NCBI GenBank assembly: GCA_964581385.1
Contig: CAZOOK010000007.1
Location: 105,808 to 169,807, forward strand
Direction of reading: 5' to 3'
DNA from: CAZOOK01 sp964581385
Lineage (GTDB): Bacteria > Pseudomonadota > Gammaproteobacteria > Nevskiales > Nevskiaceae
DNA length: 64,000 nucleotides
How positions within the stretch are numbered: position 1 is the first letter of the stretch; every line of letters begins with the position of its first letter. This document shows, piece by piece, positions 44,873 to 52,771 of the stretch. A program made the position numbers and the translations under genes. Under the pieces are notes generated by a model. The model worked only from the letters and a program-made list of their open reading frames with translations. It had not been told where the DNA came from and did not search any database.

Positions 44873-45121
44873 CGCCGTCAGTCACCCGGTCAGTCAGCCC
44901 AGTTCGTCAAACAGATGGGCGATGGGCTCGTGGCGGCGGATTCCTCGGAATACGCCGCCGTGGTACTCACACTAAACACTGGCGATCCCAGCCAGGACCT
45001 CGTGCTGCTTATTTGTGCACACAGCTCCGGAATTGCGTGCGGTCGCGGCGCGCAGGCTGCATCAGACTGGAATCCGATCAGCCAACTCGCTAAAAAACAA
45101 CATGTTTTTATTGCCCTATAT

Positions 45122-45137
45122 TGGCACAACCTTTGCT
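45122..45137 (+). promoter_or_regulatory. sigma-54 promoter of the nitrate assimilation operon
   Basis: TGGCAC, five bases, TTGCT: exact match to the -24/-12 consensus of sigma-54. Transcription should begin near 45149, giving a 240-base leader before nirB. The 518-base gap 44873-45391 otherwise holds the attenuator (below) and no convincing gene. An activator such as NtrC is expected, but I could not assign its upstream site. Confidence 0.85.
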
Positions 45138-45201
45138 TTATTAATTTCACGAAGTTGATGCCAACGTTGGTATCTACTTCGCGCTGACTTTACATGTGAG
45201 A

Positions 45202-45247
45202 CCGGTGCTCGACTGAGCGGCGGGATCCTATCTGGACAACGGCGTCC
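45202..45247 (+). ncRNA. leader RNA hairpins resembling an ANTAR-type antiterminator
   Basis: Hairpin GGAC-AACGGC-GTCC (45234-45247) has a six-base loop with A at position 1 and G at position 4, as in RNA motifs bound by ANTAR proteins such as NasR. A second hairpin (GCTC-GACT-GAGC, 45207-45218, extendable with flanking CCG/CGG) lies just upstream; its loop does not fit the hexaloop rule. The GTCC arm is also part of the terminator at 45242-45288, so the two structures are mutually exclusive. Confidence 0.5.
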
Positions 45248-45288
45248 ATGAATCAGGCAACTTGCCTGCTTTATGGGCGCTTTTTTTT
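45242..45288 (+). terminator. intrinsic terminator in the nir-nas leader
   Basis: A long stem (12 pairs with two G-U, one mismatch, then CAGGC/GCCTG, loop AACTT) is followed by eight T (45281-45288), 100 bases before nirB. It lies downstream of the sigma-54 promoter with no gene in between, so it should attenuate the operon unless overridden. Confidence 0.88.
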
Positions 45289-45301
45289 GCGCGAGGGATT
45301 C

Positions 45302-45376
45302 ATGGGCATAAGCCCCGAAATTGAGAGCGACATCTCCGGCACCCAACTTGCGATGCAGTGGTATTCACTGCGCTAG
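45302..45376 (+). CDS. possible 24-aa leader peptide
   Basis: ATG 45302 with GAGGG 5 bases upstream opens a 24-codon frame (MGISPEIESDISGTQLAMQW then YSLR) that ends at TAG 45374-45376, 15 bases before the nirB ATG. It lies between the terminator and nirB. The good ribosome site is the only support. It could be chance. Confidence 0.25.
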   Translation: MGISPEIESDISGTQLAMQWYSLR

Positions 45377-45391
45377 AAAGGGAGACGACCC

Positions 45392-47968
45392 ATGCTTAAG
45401 AGAATCGTCGTCATCGGCCATGGCATGGTCGGCCAGCGCTTTCTCGAACGTCTCGCCGAGAGCGGTGCGGAACGTTACGAAATCACCGTGCTCTGTGAGG
45501 AGCCACGCGCGGCTTACGACCGCGTGCAACTGACCTCGTATTTCAGCGGCAAGACAGCTGCCGATCTTTCCGTGACACCGGATGATTTCTTTGTCCGCAC
45601 TGGCTTCACGCTGCACCTCAACGACAAAGCCGCAAGCATCGATCGTGAACAGCGTGTGGTTATCAGCGCGCAGGGCCGCACTTTGCCTTATGACGCTCTC
45701 GTATTAGCGACCGGTTCTTATCCATTCGTGCCCCCGCTACCCGGCAAAGATCGTCCGAACTGCTTCGTCTACCGCACCATCGAAGACCTCGAAGCAATTA
45801 CCGCAGCCGCGCGTGATTCAAAAACGGGGGTCGTTATCGGCGGCGGCCTGCTCGGGCTCGAAGCTGCCAAGGCGCTCAAAGATCTCGGTCTCAAGACGCA
45901 TGTCGTCGAATTCGCGCCGCGCTTGATGGCAGTACAGATCGACGACATGGGCGGCCGTCTGCTGCGCAGGAAGATCGAAGAACTCGGCGTGTGTGTGCAT
46001 ACGTCGAAGAACACAAAAGAAATTGTCGACGGCGAAAGCGGTCGCCACAAGATGGTATTTGCCGACGGCTCCAATCTCGAAACCGATCTGATTCTGTTCT
46101 CCGCCGGCATCCGTCCGCGCGACGAACTCGCGCGCGCCTGCGGACTCGCAGTCGGCGAACGTGGCGGCATCGCCATCGACAACCACTGCCGCACCTCCGA
46201 TCCGAGCGTCTACGCGATCGGTGAATGCGCGCTGTGGGACAAGCGCATCTTCGGTCTGGTCGCGCCTGGTTACGAGATGGCGCGCGTCGCGGCTGCGCAC
46301 ATTGTGGAAACACGAATCCCGAGTCCCGAATCCCAAGCCCCGGAAGTCCTGCCGGAATTTCTCGGCGCCGACATGAGCACCAAGCTCAAGTTGATGGGCG
46401 TGGATGTCGCCTCCATCGGCGACGCGCATGGCAACACACCGGGTGCGCTCAATTACTTCTTCAATGACGACGTCGATGGCCACTACAAAAAGCTGATTGT
46501 CAGCAGCGACAGAAAGTATCTGCTCGGCGCCGTTCTGATCGGTGATGCCGGCGACTACGGCAATCTGCTCCAACTGACATTGAATGCGATTCCTCTGCCA
46601 GAGCATCCGGAAAATCTAATCCTGCCGGCGCGCGAAGGTGGCAGCTCTAAAGGCCTCGGCGTGGATATGCTGCCGCCAACCGCGACGATCTGCTCATGCA
46701 ATAACGTCAGCAAAGGTGCGCTATGCGAAGCCATCGACGGCGGCGCCACATCGATCGGCGCGCTGAAGAAGTGCACCAAGGCGGCGACGAGCTGCGGCGG
46801 CTGCGCACCACTGGTGAAGCAGGTGCTCGATGCGGACTTGAAGCGCCGCGGGGTGACCGTGATGAACCATCTCTGCGAGCACTTCACGTACTCGCGCCAG
46901 GAGCTATTCCATCTGATCAAGGTCGGCAGCCTCAAGAGCTTCGACGACGTTCTGATAAAACACGGCAAGGGCCTCGGCTGCGATATCTGCAAACCGGCCG
47001 TCGCCAGCGTTCTTGCCTCGACGTGGAACGAGCACATCCTGCAGCCGCGCCACGCGAGCATCCAGGACACCAACGACTACTACCTTGCGAACCTGCAGAA
47101 GGACGGCACCTATTCGGTGGTGCCGCGCATTCCGGGCGGCGAGATCACGCCGGAAAAGCTGATCGTGATCGGTAAGGTCGCGCAACGCTTCGGCCTCTAT
47201 ACCAAGATCACCGGCGGCCAACGCATCGACCTGTTCGGCGCGCGCGTCGAGCAACTACCGCTGATCTGGAAAGATCTCATCAACGCCGGCTTCGAATCCG
47301 GCCATGCCTACGGCAAGGCACTGCGCACGGTGAAATCCTGTGTCGGCAGCAGCTGGTGCCGCTATGGCGTGCAGGATTCGGTGAGCATGGCGATCCGCAT
47401 CGAAGAACGTTATCGCGGCATCCGCAGCCCGCACAAGATCAAGATGGCCGTCTCCGGCTGCACGCGTGAATGCGCAGAAGCACAGAGCAAGGATGTCGGC
47501 GTCATTGCCACTGAGAAAGGCTGGAATCTCTACGTCTCCGGCAACGGTGGAATGAAGCCGCGCCATGCGGATCTGCTCGCCACCGATCTCGACGACGCGA
47601 CGCTGATCACGTTTATCGATCGCTATCTGATGTTCTATATCCGCACTGCGGATCGCCTGCAACGCACCTCGACCTGGCTTGAAAATCTCGAAGGCGGCAT
47701 CGACTACGTGCGCAAGGTCGTGTGCGAGGACAGCCTTGGTATCGGTGCCGAACTCGAAGCGGAGATGAAGCATCTCGTCGAGACCTACGAGTGCGAATGG
47801 AAAAAGGCAATCAACGATCCAGCGACGCTCAAGCGCTTCCGCCACTACGTCAATTCCGGCGAGTCCGATTCAAACATCCAATTCGTCGACGAGCGCGGAC
47901 AGATTCGCCCCGCGCGCCGCGACGAGAAAGCCGCCGATGAACCTCGCGCCACGAAGGAGGCCGTATAA
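45392..47968 (+). CDS. nirB: nitrite reductase (NAD(P)H) large subunit
   Basis: Reduces nitrite to ammonium with six electrons from NAD(P)H. 858 aa: FAD/NAD(P)H domains (residues 1-290, GHGMVGQRFLERL and VVIGGGLLGLEAAKAL), BFD-like [2Fe-2S] domain (CSCNNVSKGAL to CGGCAPLV, near 433-472), then the sirohaem/[4Fe-4S] reductase part with SSWCRYGVQDS near 653 and SGCTRECAEAQ near 688. AAGGGAG precedes the ATG. An in-frame heptamer-repeat insertion (TRIPSPESQAPEV) lies near residues 306-318. First gene of the operon. Confidence 0.97.
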   Translation: MLKRIVVIGHGMVGQRFLERLAESGAERYEITVLCEEPRAAYDRVQLTSYFSGKTAADLSVTPDDFFVRTGFTLHLNDKAASIDREQRVVISAQGRTLPYDALVLATGSYPFVPPLPGKDRPNCFVYRTIEDLEAITAAARDSKTGVVIGGGLLGLEAAKALKDLGLKTHVVEFAPRLMAVQIDDMGGRLLRRKIEELGVCVHTSKNTKEIVDGESGRHKMVFADGSNLETDLILFSAGIRPRDELARACGLAVGERGGIAIDNHCRTSDPSVYAIGECALWDKRIFGLVAPGYEMARVAAAHIVETRIPSPESQAPEVLPEFLGADMSTKLKLMGVDVASIGDAHGNTPGALNYFFNDDVDGHYKKLIVSSDRKYLLGAVLIGDAGDYGNLLQLTLNAIPLPEHPENLILPAREGGSSKGLGVDMLPPTATICSCNNVSKGALCEAIDGGATSIGALKKCTKAATSCGGCAPLVKQVLDADLKRRGVTVMNHLCEHFTYSRQELFHLIKVGSLKSFDDVLIKHGKGLGCDICKPAVASVLASTWNEHILQPRHASIQDTNDYYLANLQKDGTYSVVPRIPGGEITPEKLIVIGKVAQRFGLYTKITGGQRIDLFGARVEQLPLIWKDLINAGFESGHAYGKALRTVKSCVGSSWCRYGVQDSVSMAIRIEERYRGIRSPHKIKMAVSGCTRECAEAQSKDVGVIATEKGWNLYVSGNGGMKPRHADLLATDLDDATLITFIDRYLMFYIRTADRLQRTSTWLENLEGGIDYVRKVVCEDSLGIGAELEAEMKHLVETYECEWKKAINDPATLKRFRHYVNSGESDSNIQFVDERGQIRPARRDEKAADEPRATKEAV
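46313..46343 (+). repeat. heptamer repeat inside nirB
   Basis: A degenerate array of GAGTCCC/GAATCCC units, related to the 5082-5171 element, lying in frame in nirB (residues about 308-318, TRIPSPESQAPEV). It falls between the NAD(P)H-binding part and the following domain, a likely surface loop. Confidence 0.8.
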
Positions 47969-47970
47969 CC

Positions 47971-48321
47971 ATGACCACCGCAGCCCGCTGGACCTATGTC
48001 TGCCGTGTCGATTCCATCGTTCCCAACACCGGCGTCTGCGCCAAAGTTGGGGCGACACAAGTTGCCATCTTCCGTGTCGTCCGGCCCGGCGGCGAGGAAA
48101 GCATTCACACGATCAGCAATCTCGATCCGAAATCAGGCGCCAGCGTCCTTTCGCGCGGATTGATTGGTGACATCCAGGGCGAAGTGGTGGTCGCGTCGCC
48201 GGTCTACAAACAACACTACTGCCTGAAGACCGGCCGCTGCATCGAGGACGAGACGCTGTCGGTGCTGGTATATCCGGTGCGCGTGTTCGACGGCATGGTG
48301 CTGGTACGGGAAAGCGCCTGA
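47971..48321 (+). CDS. nirD: nitrite reductase (NAD(P)H) small subunit
   Basis: 116-residue NirD, a Rieske-fold protein lacking cluster ligands, partner of NirB. Fits the family in length and in the C-terminal YPVRVFDGMVLVRE. Its ATG is two bases after the nirB stop and AAGGAGG lies inside the nirB end, so the subunits are coupled. Confidence 0.94.
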   Translation: MTTAARWTYVCRVDSIVPNTGVCAKVGATQVAIFRVVRPGGEESIHTISNLDPKSGASVLSRGLIGDIQGEVVVASPVYKQHYCLKTGRCIEDETLSVLVYPVRVFDGMVLVRESA

Positions 48322-48362
48322 GCGATCTCCAGAATGGATTCGCATAATCGCCCACAAATCCT

Positions 48363-49604
48363 ATGACAGATACCCAGCTTCGATCGAGGAAACGCCTCGT
48401 TGTCGTCGGCAACGGTATGGCCGGTATGCGCACCGTCGACGAGCTGCTCAAGCATGCACCCGGCCGCTACGACATCACCGTGTTCGGCACTGAACCACAC
48501 GGTAACTACAACCGCATCCAGCTGTCGCCCGTGCTCGCCGGCGAAAAGACGCTGGCGGACATCGTCACGCACACGCCAGCGTGGTACGCGGAGAATGGTA
48601 TCGAGTTGATCGCTGGCGATACGGTCATCGACATCAATCGCGCGCTGCGCACGGTCACTACACGCAGCGGCCGCGTGACGCACTACGACAAGCTACTGCT
48701 CGCGACCGGATCGACACCGTTCATTCCACGGATGCCGGGCTCGACGCTGCCAGGCGTGGTCGGCTTCCGCACCATCGAGGATGTGGAGCTGATGCTGAAG
48801 GCGGCGCAGCACTACAGCCGCGCGATCGTCATTGGCGGCGGACTGCTGGGACTGGAAGCGGCCTGCGCGCTGCGCAAGCAAGGGATGAAAGTCACCGTCG
48901 TTCATCGCATGCAGTGGCTGATGGAACGCCAGCTCGACGAGACCGCCGCCGGCTTGCTGCAAAAGACGCTGGAGCGGCGCGGCATCCGCTTCGTGCTCGC
49001 GGCCGACACGCGCGAAATCAGCGGCGACTGGCGCGTGCGCGAAGTGATTTTGCAGGACGGACAACGCCTGCCGACAGATCTGGTCGTCGTTGCGGCCGGT
49101 GTCGTGCCGCAGGCCAATCTCGCGAAATCGAGCGGGCTGCGCTGCGAACGCGGCGTTGTTGTCGATGACGCCATGCGTAGCAGCGACCCGTCGATTTATG
49201 CGGTCGGCGAATGCGCACAGCATCGCGGCACTTGCTACGGAATCGTCGCGCCACTGTGGGAACAAGCGCAAGTCTGTGCCGCACACCTTGCCGGCAACGA
49301 CCGTACCGCCGCGTACACCGGCTCCGTACTCTCGACCAAACTCAAAGTCACCGGCGTTCATGTTTTTTCCGCCGGCGATTTCACTGGCGAGCAAGGCACT
49401 CATCCACTCATGCTTCGTGATCCGCGACGCGGTATCTATAAAAAGCTCGTGCTGCGCGACGATCTGCTTGTCGGCGCCGTGTTGTATGGCGAAGTGCAAG
49501 ACGGCGGTTGGTACTTCGACCTGATGCAATCGCGCCAATCGATCGCGGCATTGCGCAGCAAACTGATCTTCGGGCGCAGTTTCGCGGAGGCCCGCGCAGC
49601 ATGA
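48363..49604 (+). CDS. FAD-dependent reductase, probable electron donor of assimilatory nitrate reductase
   Basis: 413 aa, similar to the N-terminal half of NirB: Rossmann GNGMAGMRTVDELL near residue 16, LLATGSTPFIPRMPG, second Rossmann AIVIGGGLLGLEAACALR near 156, and a C-terminal reductase domain. No [2Fe-2S] or sirohaem domain. Its stop overlaps nasA (ATGA), so it most likely passes electrons from NAD(P)H to NasA (a NasB/NasC-type role). Known as nasB in some genomes; naming is uncertain, so none is given. Confidence 0.9.
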   Translation: MTDTQLRSRKRLVVVGNGMAGMRTVDELLKHAPGRYDITVFGTEPHGNYNRIQLSPVLAGEKTLADIVTHTPAWYAENGIELIAGDTVIDINRALRTVTTRSGRVTHYDKLLLATGSTPFIPRMPGSTLPGVVGFRTIEDVELMLKAAQHYSRAIVIGGGLLGLEAACALRKQGMKVTVVHRMQWLMERQLDETAAGLLQKTLERRGIRFVLAADTREISGDWRVREVILQDGQRLPTDLVVVAAGVVPQANLAKSSGLRCERGVVVDDAMRSSDPSIYAVGECAQHRGTCYGIVAPLWEQAQVCAAHLAGNDRTAAYTGSVLSTKLKVTGVHVFSAGDFTGEQGTHPLMLRDPRRGIYKKLVLRDDLLVGAVLYGEVQDGGWYFDLMQSRQSIAALRSKLIFGRSFAEARAA

Positions 49605-52600
49605 CCGCTTCCGAATCGCGAACGCTGACCACCGCGCCCGTCAAAACCACTTGTCCCTACTGCGGCGTCGGCTGCGGCGTGCTCGCCGCGCCCGGCAGCA
49701 TTACGACCGAGATCGCCGGCGATCCCGATCATCCCGCCAACTTCGGGCGCCTCTGCGTCAAGGGTTCCGCGCTCGGCGAAACGGTCGATCTCGACGGGCG
49801 TCTGTTGAATCCGCTGCAGCGCGAGCTCGGCATCGACGGCCGCGAATCGATGCAGCTCGCTTCGTGGGACGAAGCGCTGAATACAGTAGCCCGTAACTTC
49901 GCGCGCATCATTCACGAACACGGCCCCGACGCAGTCGCCTTTTACGTCTCCGGCCAGCTGTTAACCGAGGACTACTACGTCGCCAACAAGCTGATGAAGG
50001 GTTTCATCGGCTCAGCCAACATCGACACCAATTCGCGGCTATGCATGTCGTCCGCCGTCGCCGGCCATAAACGTGCGTTCGGCGAGGACGTGGTGCCGGT
50101 CAGCTACGAGGATCTGGAGCAGGCGGATCTGGTCATACTCGTCGGCTCCAATACCGCGTGGTGCCATCCGGTTATCTTCCAGCGCATCGTCGCGGCCAAG
50201 CGTACGCGGCCGGAGATGCAGATCGTCGTCATCGATCCGCGCCGCACCGCCACCTGCGAACAGGCCGACCTGCATCTGCCGATCCGCTCCGGTAGCGATG
50301 TGTGGCTGTTCAATGGCTTGCTCGCGTATCTGTATGAGCATGGCATCGTCGATACCGATTTCGTCGCCCAGCACACGCGCGGCGCCGAAGACACCGTCAA
50401 CGCCGCCGAACGCAGCACCGGCAGCCTCGCGCACGTCGCGCGCAACTGCGGCATCTCCGAAGAACTGCTGCGCCGCTTCTACGCGCTGTTCGCGCGTACG
50501 GAACGCGTCGTCACGGCGTTCTCGCAAGGCGTTAACCAGTCCAGCAGCGGCACCGATAAGGTCAACGCGATCATCAACTGCCATCTGTTGACAGGCCGCA
50601 TCGGCAAACCCGGCATGGGTCCATTCTCGATCACCGGCCAGCCCAACGCGATGGGCGGCCGCGAAGTCGGCGGTCTCGCCAATCAGCTCGCCGCGCACCT
50701 CGAACTCGACCAGTCTGAGCACCGCGCGCTGGTGCAGAAGTTCTGGAACAGTCCACGCATCGCCAGCAAACCCGGTTACAAGGCCGTGGACTTGTTCGAC
50801 GCGATTCACGACGGTCGCGTCAAAGCGGTGTGGATCATCGCGACCAATCCTGTCGTGAGCCTGCCCGATGCGGACAAGGTCAAGGCCGCGCTGGAGCGCT
50901 GCGAATTCGTCGTCGTCTCCGATTTGATGCGCGACACCGACACCACCCGCCTCGCGCACGTGCTGCTGCCCGCCACCGGCTGGGGCGAACGCGACGGCAC
51001 CGTCACCAACTCCGAACGGCGCATCTCGCGCCAACGCCCGTTCCTGGCCCCGCCCGGCGAAGCGCGTCACGACTGGTGGATGATCTCCGAAGTCGGCAAA
51101 CGGCTGGGATACGGAGATGCCTTCAGCTACCGCTCCGCGCATGAGATTTTTGTTGAATATGCAAAGCTGACCGCTTACCGGAATGACGACGGGATTCGGG
51201 AGAAGCAAACAGCAGTGATTCCGCGGCTGCTGAATCTTGCAGGATTGGCGCGGCTGACTCTTCAAGAATACGACGCGCTCGCGCCAGTCCGCTGGCCCGT
51301 GCTACCACCTCCCCCCGAGTCCCGAGTCCCGAGTCCCGAGTTCCGGCCGTTCAACGGCCGTGCCCGACTCGTCCCGCTGATGCCGCGAGGTCCGGCTAAT
51401 CTTCCTGACGACGACTATCCACTGGTCCTCAACACCGGCCGCGTGCGCGATCAGTGGCATACGATGACGCGCACCGGCAAATCGCCGAAGCTGGCTACGC
51501 ATATTGGTGAGCCGTATGTCGAAATCCATCCACAGGACGCGCTGTCCTGGGGCGTGCAGGCGGATCGACTCGCGCGCGTATCCACCCGTTGGGGCGCATG
51601 CGTGGTGCGCGTCAAGATCAGCGCCGACATTCCGCGCCGCCAGCTCTTCATACCGATCCACTGGAACGGCAGCACCGCCTCCGATGCGCGCGTCGGCGCA
51701 CTGGTAAATCCAGTCGTGGACCCGATCTCCGGCGAACCCGAATTCAAACACACGCCAGCGCGCGTGGAGCCGTTTTATGTGCGCTGGTATGGATTTGTGC
51801 TCGCACGCAAATCGCTCGAATTTAAGGGTTCCGACAATCGGGACTCGGGACTCGGGACTCGGGGCTCGGGAATGACAACCGCCGAGATCAACATCACCAC
51901 TGGTGCTTCAGGGATTGACGCACCGCGCATCGATGCCGATCCGACGTCCCCTTCCACTGCAACCTCCCGAGTCCCGAGTCCCGAGTCCCGAGTCCCGGTT
52001 TCCGAAGTCCCGGCGGTTGCCTGGTGGACCCGCATCCAAGGCGCGCAATTCGTCCGCTACGAAATGGCCGGGCGCGCTGCTGTCGATGACTGGAGTCAGT
52101 GGGCGCGCGATCTGCTCGACGTGCACGGCGACGAGGACTGGCTCGAAGCCAGTGATTTTTCCGAAGGCCTCTATCGCGCGGCGCACATCGAGAACGATCG
52201 CGTCACCGCCTGCGTATTCGTATCGCCGCGCGCGGACGATCTGCCAGCTCGCGCCTGGCTATCCGGGTTGTTCGCGCAGGAGCGTCTCGAAGACCTCGAC
52301 CGCATCGCACTGCTGGTCGGCCAGCCGGCAACGCCGATGGCCGATGCCGGGCCAACGGTGTGTTCTTGTTTCGGCATCGGCCGCAACCTGATCACCCGCG
52401 CGATCCGCGAACAAGGCTGTCGCAGTCCCGAAGCGCTGGGCGCGCAACTCAAGTGCGGAACCAACTGCGGGTCCTGCATTCCCGAACTGAAGATACTGAT
52501 CACAACGACCCTGCTCGAAAGCGAGGCCGAAAAGGCCCTGCCGCGGCTGTCGTCATTGGCGACAACGGCATCACAACCAAATCCGAGACCAATGACAGTC

Positions 52601-52657
52601 TCGTCTCCAGCGGACAACGAAGCTCCGCTCTTAATCTCCGAGTCGCCTCCCATTTGA
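49601..52657 (+). CDS. nasA: assimilatory nitrate reductase catalytic subunit
   Basis: Molybdopterin (bis-MGD) nitrate reductase, 1018 aa. N-terminal [4Fe-4S] ligands C18, C21, C25 and C52, catalytic core with NSRLCMSSAVAGHKRAFG near 146, MopB C-terminal domain from about 590, and a C-terminal BFD-like [2Fe-2S] domain (CSCFGIG at 921 to CGTNCGSC near 959) followed by a 60-residue tail. Two insertions from the heptamer repeats break the linker and C-terminal part (residues about 572-582 and 747-800). ATG 49601 overlaps the previous stop. Cytoplasmic. Confidence 0.96.
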   Translation: MTASESRTLTTAPVKTTCPYCGVGCGVLAAPGSITTEIAGDPDHPANFGRLCVKGSALGETVDLDGRLLNPLQRELGIDGRESMQLASWDEALNTVARNFARIIHEHGPDAVAFYVSGQLLTEDYYVANKLMKGFIGSANIDTNSRLCMSSAVAGHKRAFGEDVVPVSYEDLEQADLVILVGSNTAWCHPVIFQRIVAAKRTRPEMQIVVIDPRRTATCEQADLHLPIRSGSDVWLFNGLLAYLYEHGIVDTDFVAQHTRGAEDTVNAAERSTGSLAHVARNCGISEELLRRFYALFARTERVVTAFSQGVNQSSSGTDKVNAIINCHLLTGRIGKPGMGPFSITGQPNAMGGREVGGLANQLAAHLELDQSEHRALVQKFWNSPRIASKPGYKAVDLFDAIHDGRVKAVWIIATNPVVSLPDADKVKAALERCEFVVVSDLMRDTDTTRLAHVLLPATGWGERDGTVTNSERRISRQRPFLAPPGEARHDWWMISEVGKRLGYGDAFSYRSAHEIFVEYAKLTAYRNDDGIREKQTAVIPRLLNLAGLARLTLQEYDALAPVRWPVLPPPPESRVPSPEFRPFNGRARLVPLMPRGPANLPDDDYPLVLNTGRVRDQWHTMTRTGKSPKLATHIGEPYVEIHPQDALSWGVQADRLARVSTRWGACVVRVKISADIPRRQLFIPIHWNGSTASDARVGALVNPVVDPISGEPEFKHTPARVEPFYVRWYGFVLARKSLEFKGSDNRDSGLGTRGSGMTTAEINITTGASGIDAPRIDADPTSPSTATSRVPSPESRVPVSEVPAVAWWTRIQGAQFVRYEMAGRAAVDDWSQWARDLLDVHGDEDWLEASDFSEGLYRAAHIENDRVTACVFVSPRADDLPARAWLSGLFAQERLEDLDRIALLVGQPATPMADAGPTVCSCFGIGRNLITRAIREQGCRSPEALGAQLKCGTNCGSCIPELKILITTTLLESEAEKALPRLSSLATTASQPNPRPMTVSSPADNEAPLLISESPPI
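51313..51345 (+). repeat. GAGTCCC array in nasA
   Basis: Four in-frame GAGTCCC-type units coding PPESRVPSPEFRP, in the linker before the C-terminal MopB domain. Only the GAGTCCC orientation is present, so it is a half element compared with 5082-5171. Confidence 0.85.
51839..51998 (+). repeat. paired heptamer arrays in nasA
   Basis: A GGGACTC array (51839-51870) and a GAGTCCC array (51965-51998) face each other across a 94-base spacer, the same architecture as the nrdR-glyA element. The whole 160-base piece is in frame and codes DSGLGTRGSG, then about 30 residues, then SRVPSPESRVP, just before the C-terminal [2Fe-2S] region. One more partial unit follows at 52004-52013. Confidence 0.88.
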
Positions 52658-52683
52658 TCACTGAATAGCCTCTCAGTTGATCA
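52655..52683 (+). terminator. stem-loop at the nasA stop codon
   Basis: TGATCACTGA pairs with TCAGTTGATCA (one bulged base) around an 8-base loop, starting on the nasA TGA. No T run follows, so it may be a weak terminator or mRNA end stabiliser. It also lies at the junction between the operon and the reverse transcriptase locus. Confidence 0.4.
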
Positions 52684-52771
52684 GGCCGTGGCGCCGCATC
52701 CAACACACCGCTCAACACCGGCCATTCGCGTAATTGGCGTTTTCAGCAGGTGCCCCGATTGCGGCCGGTCG

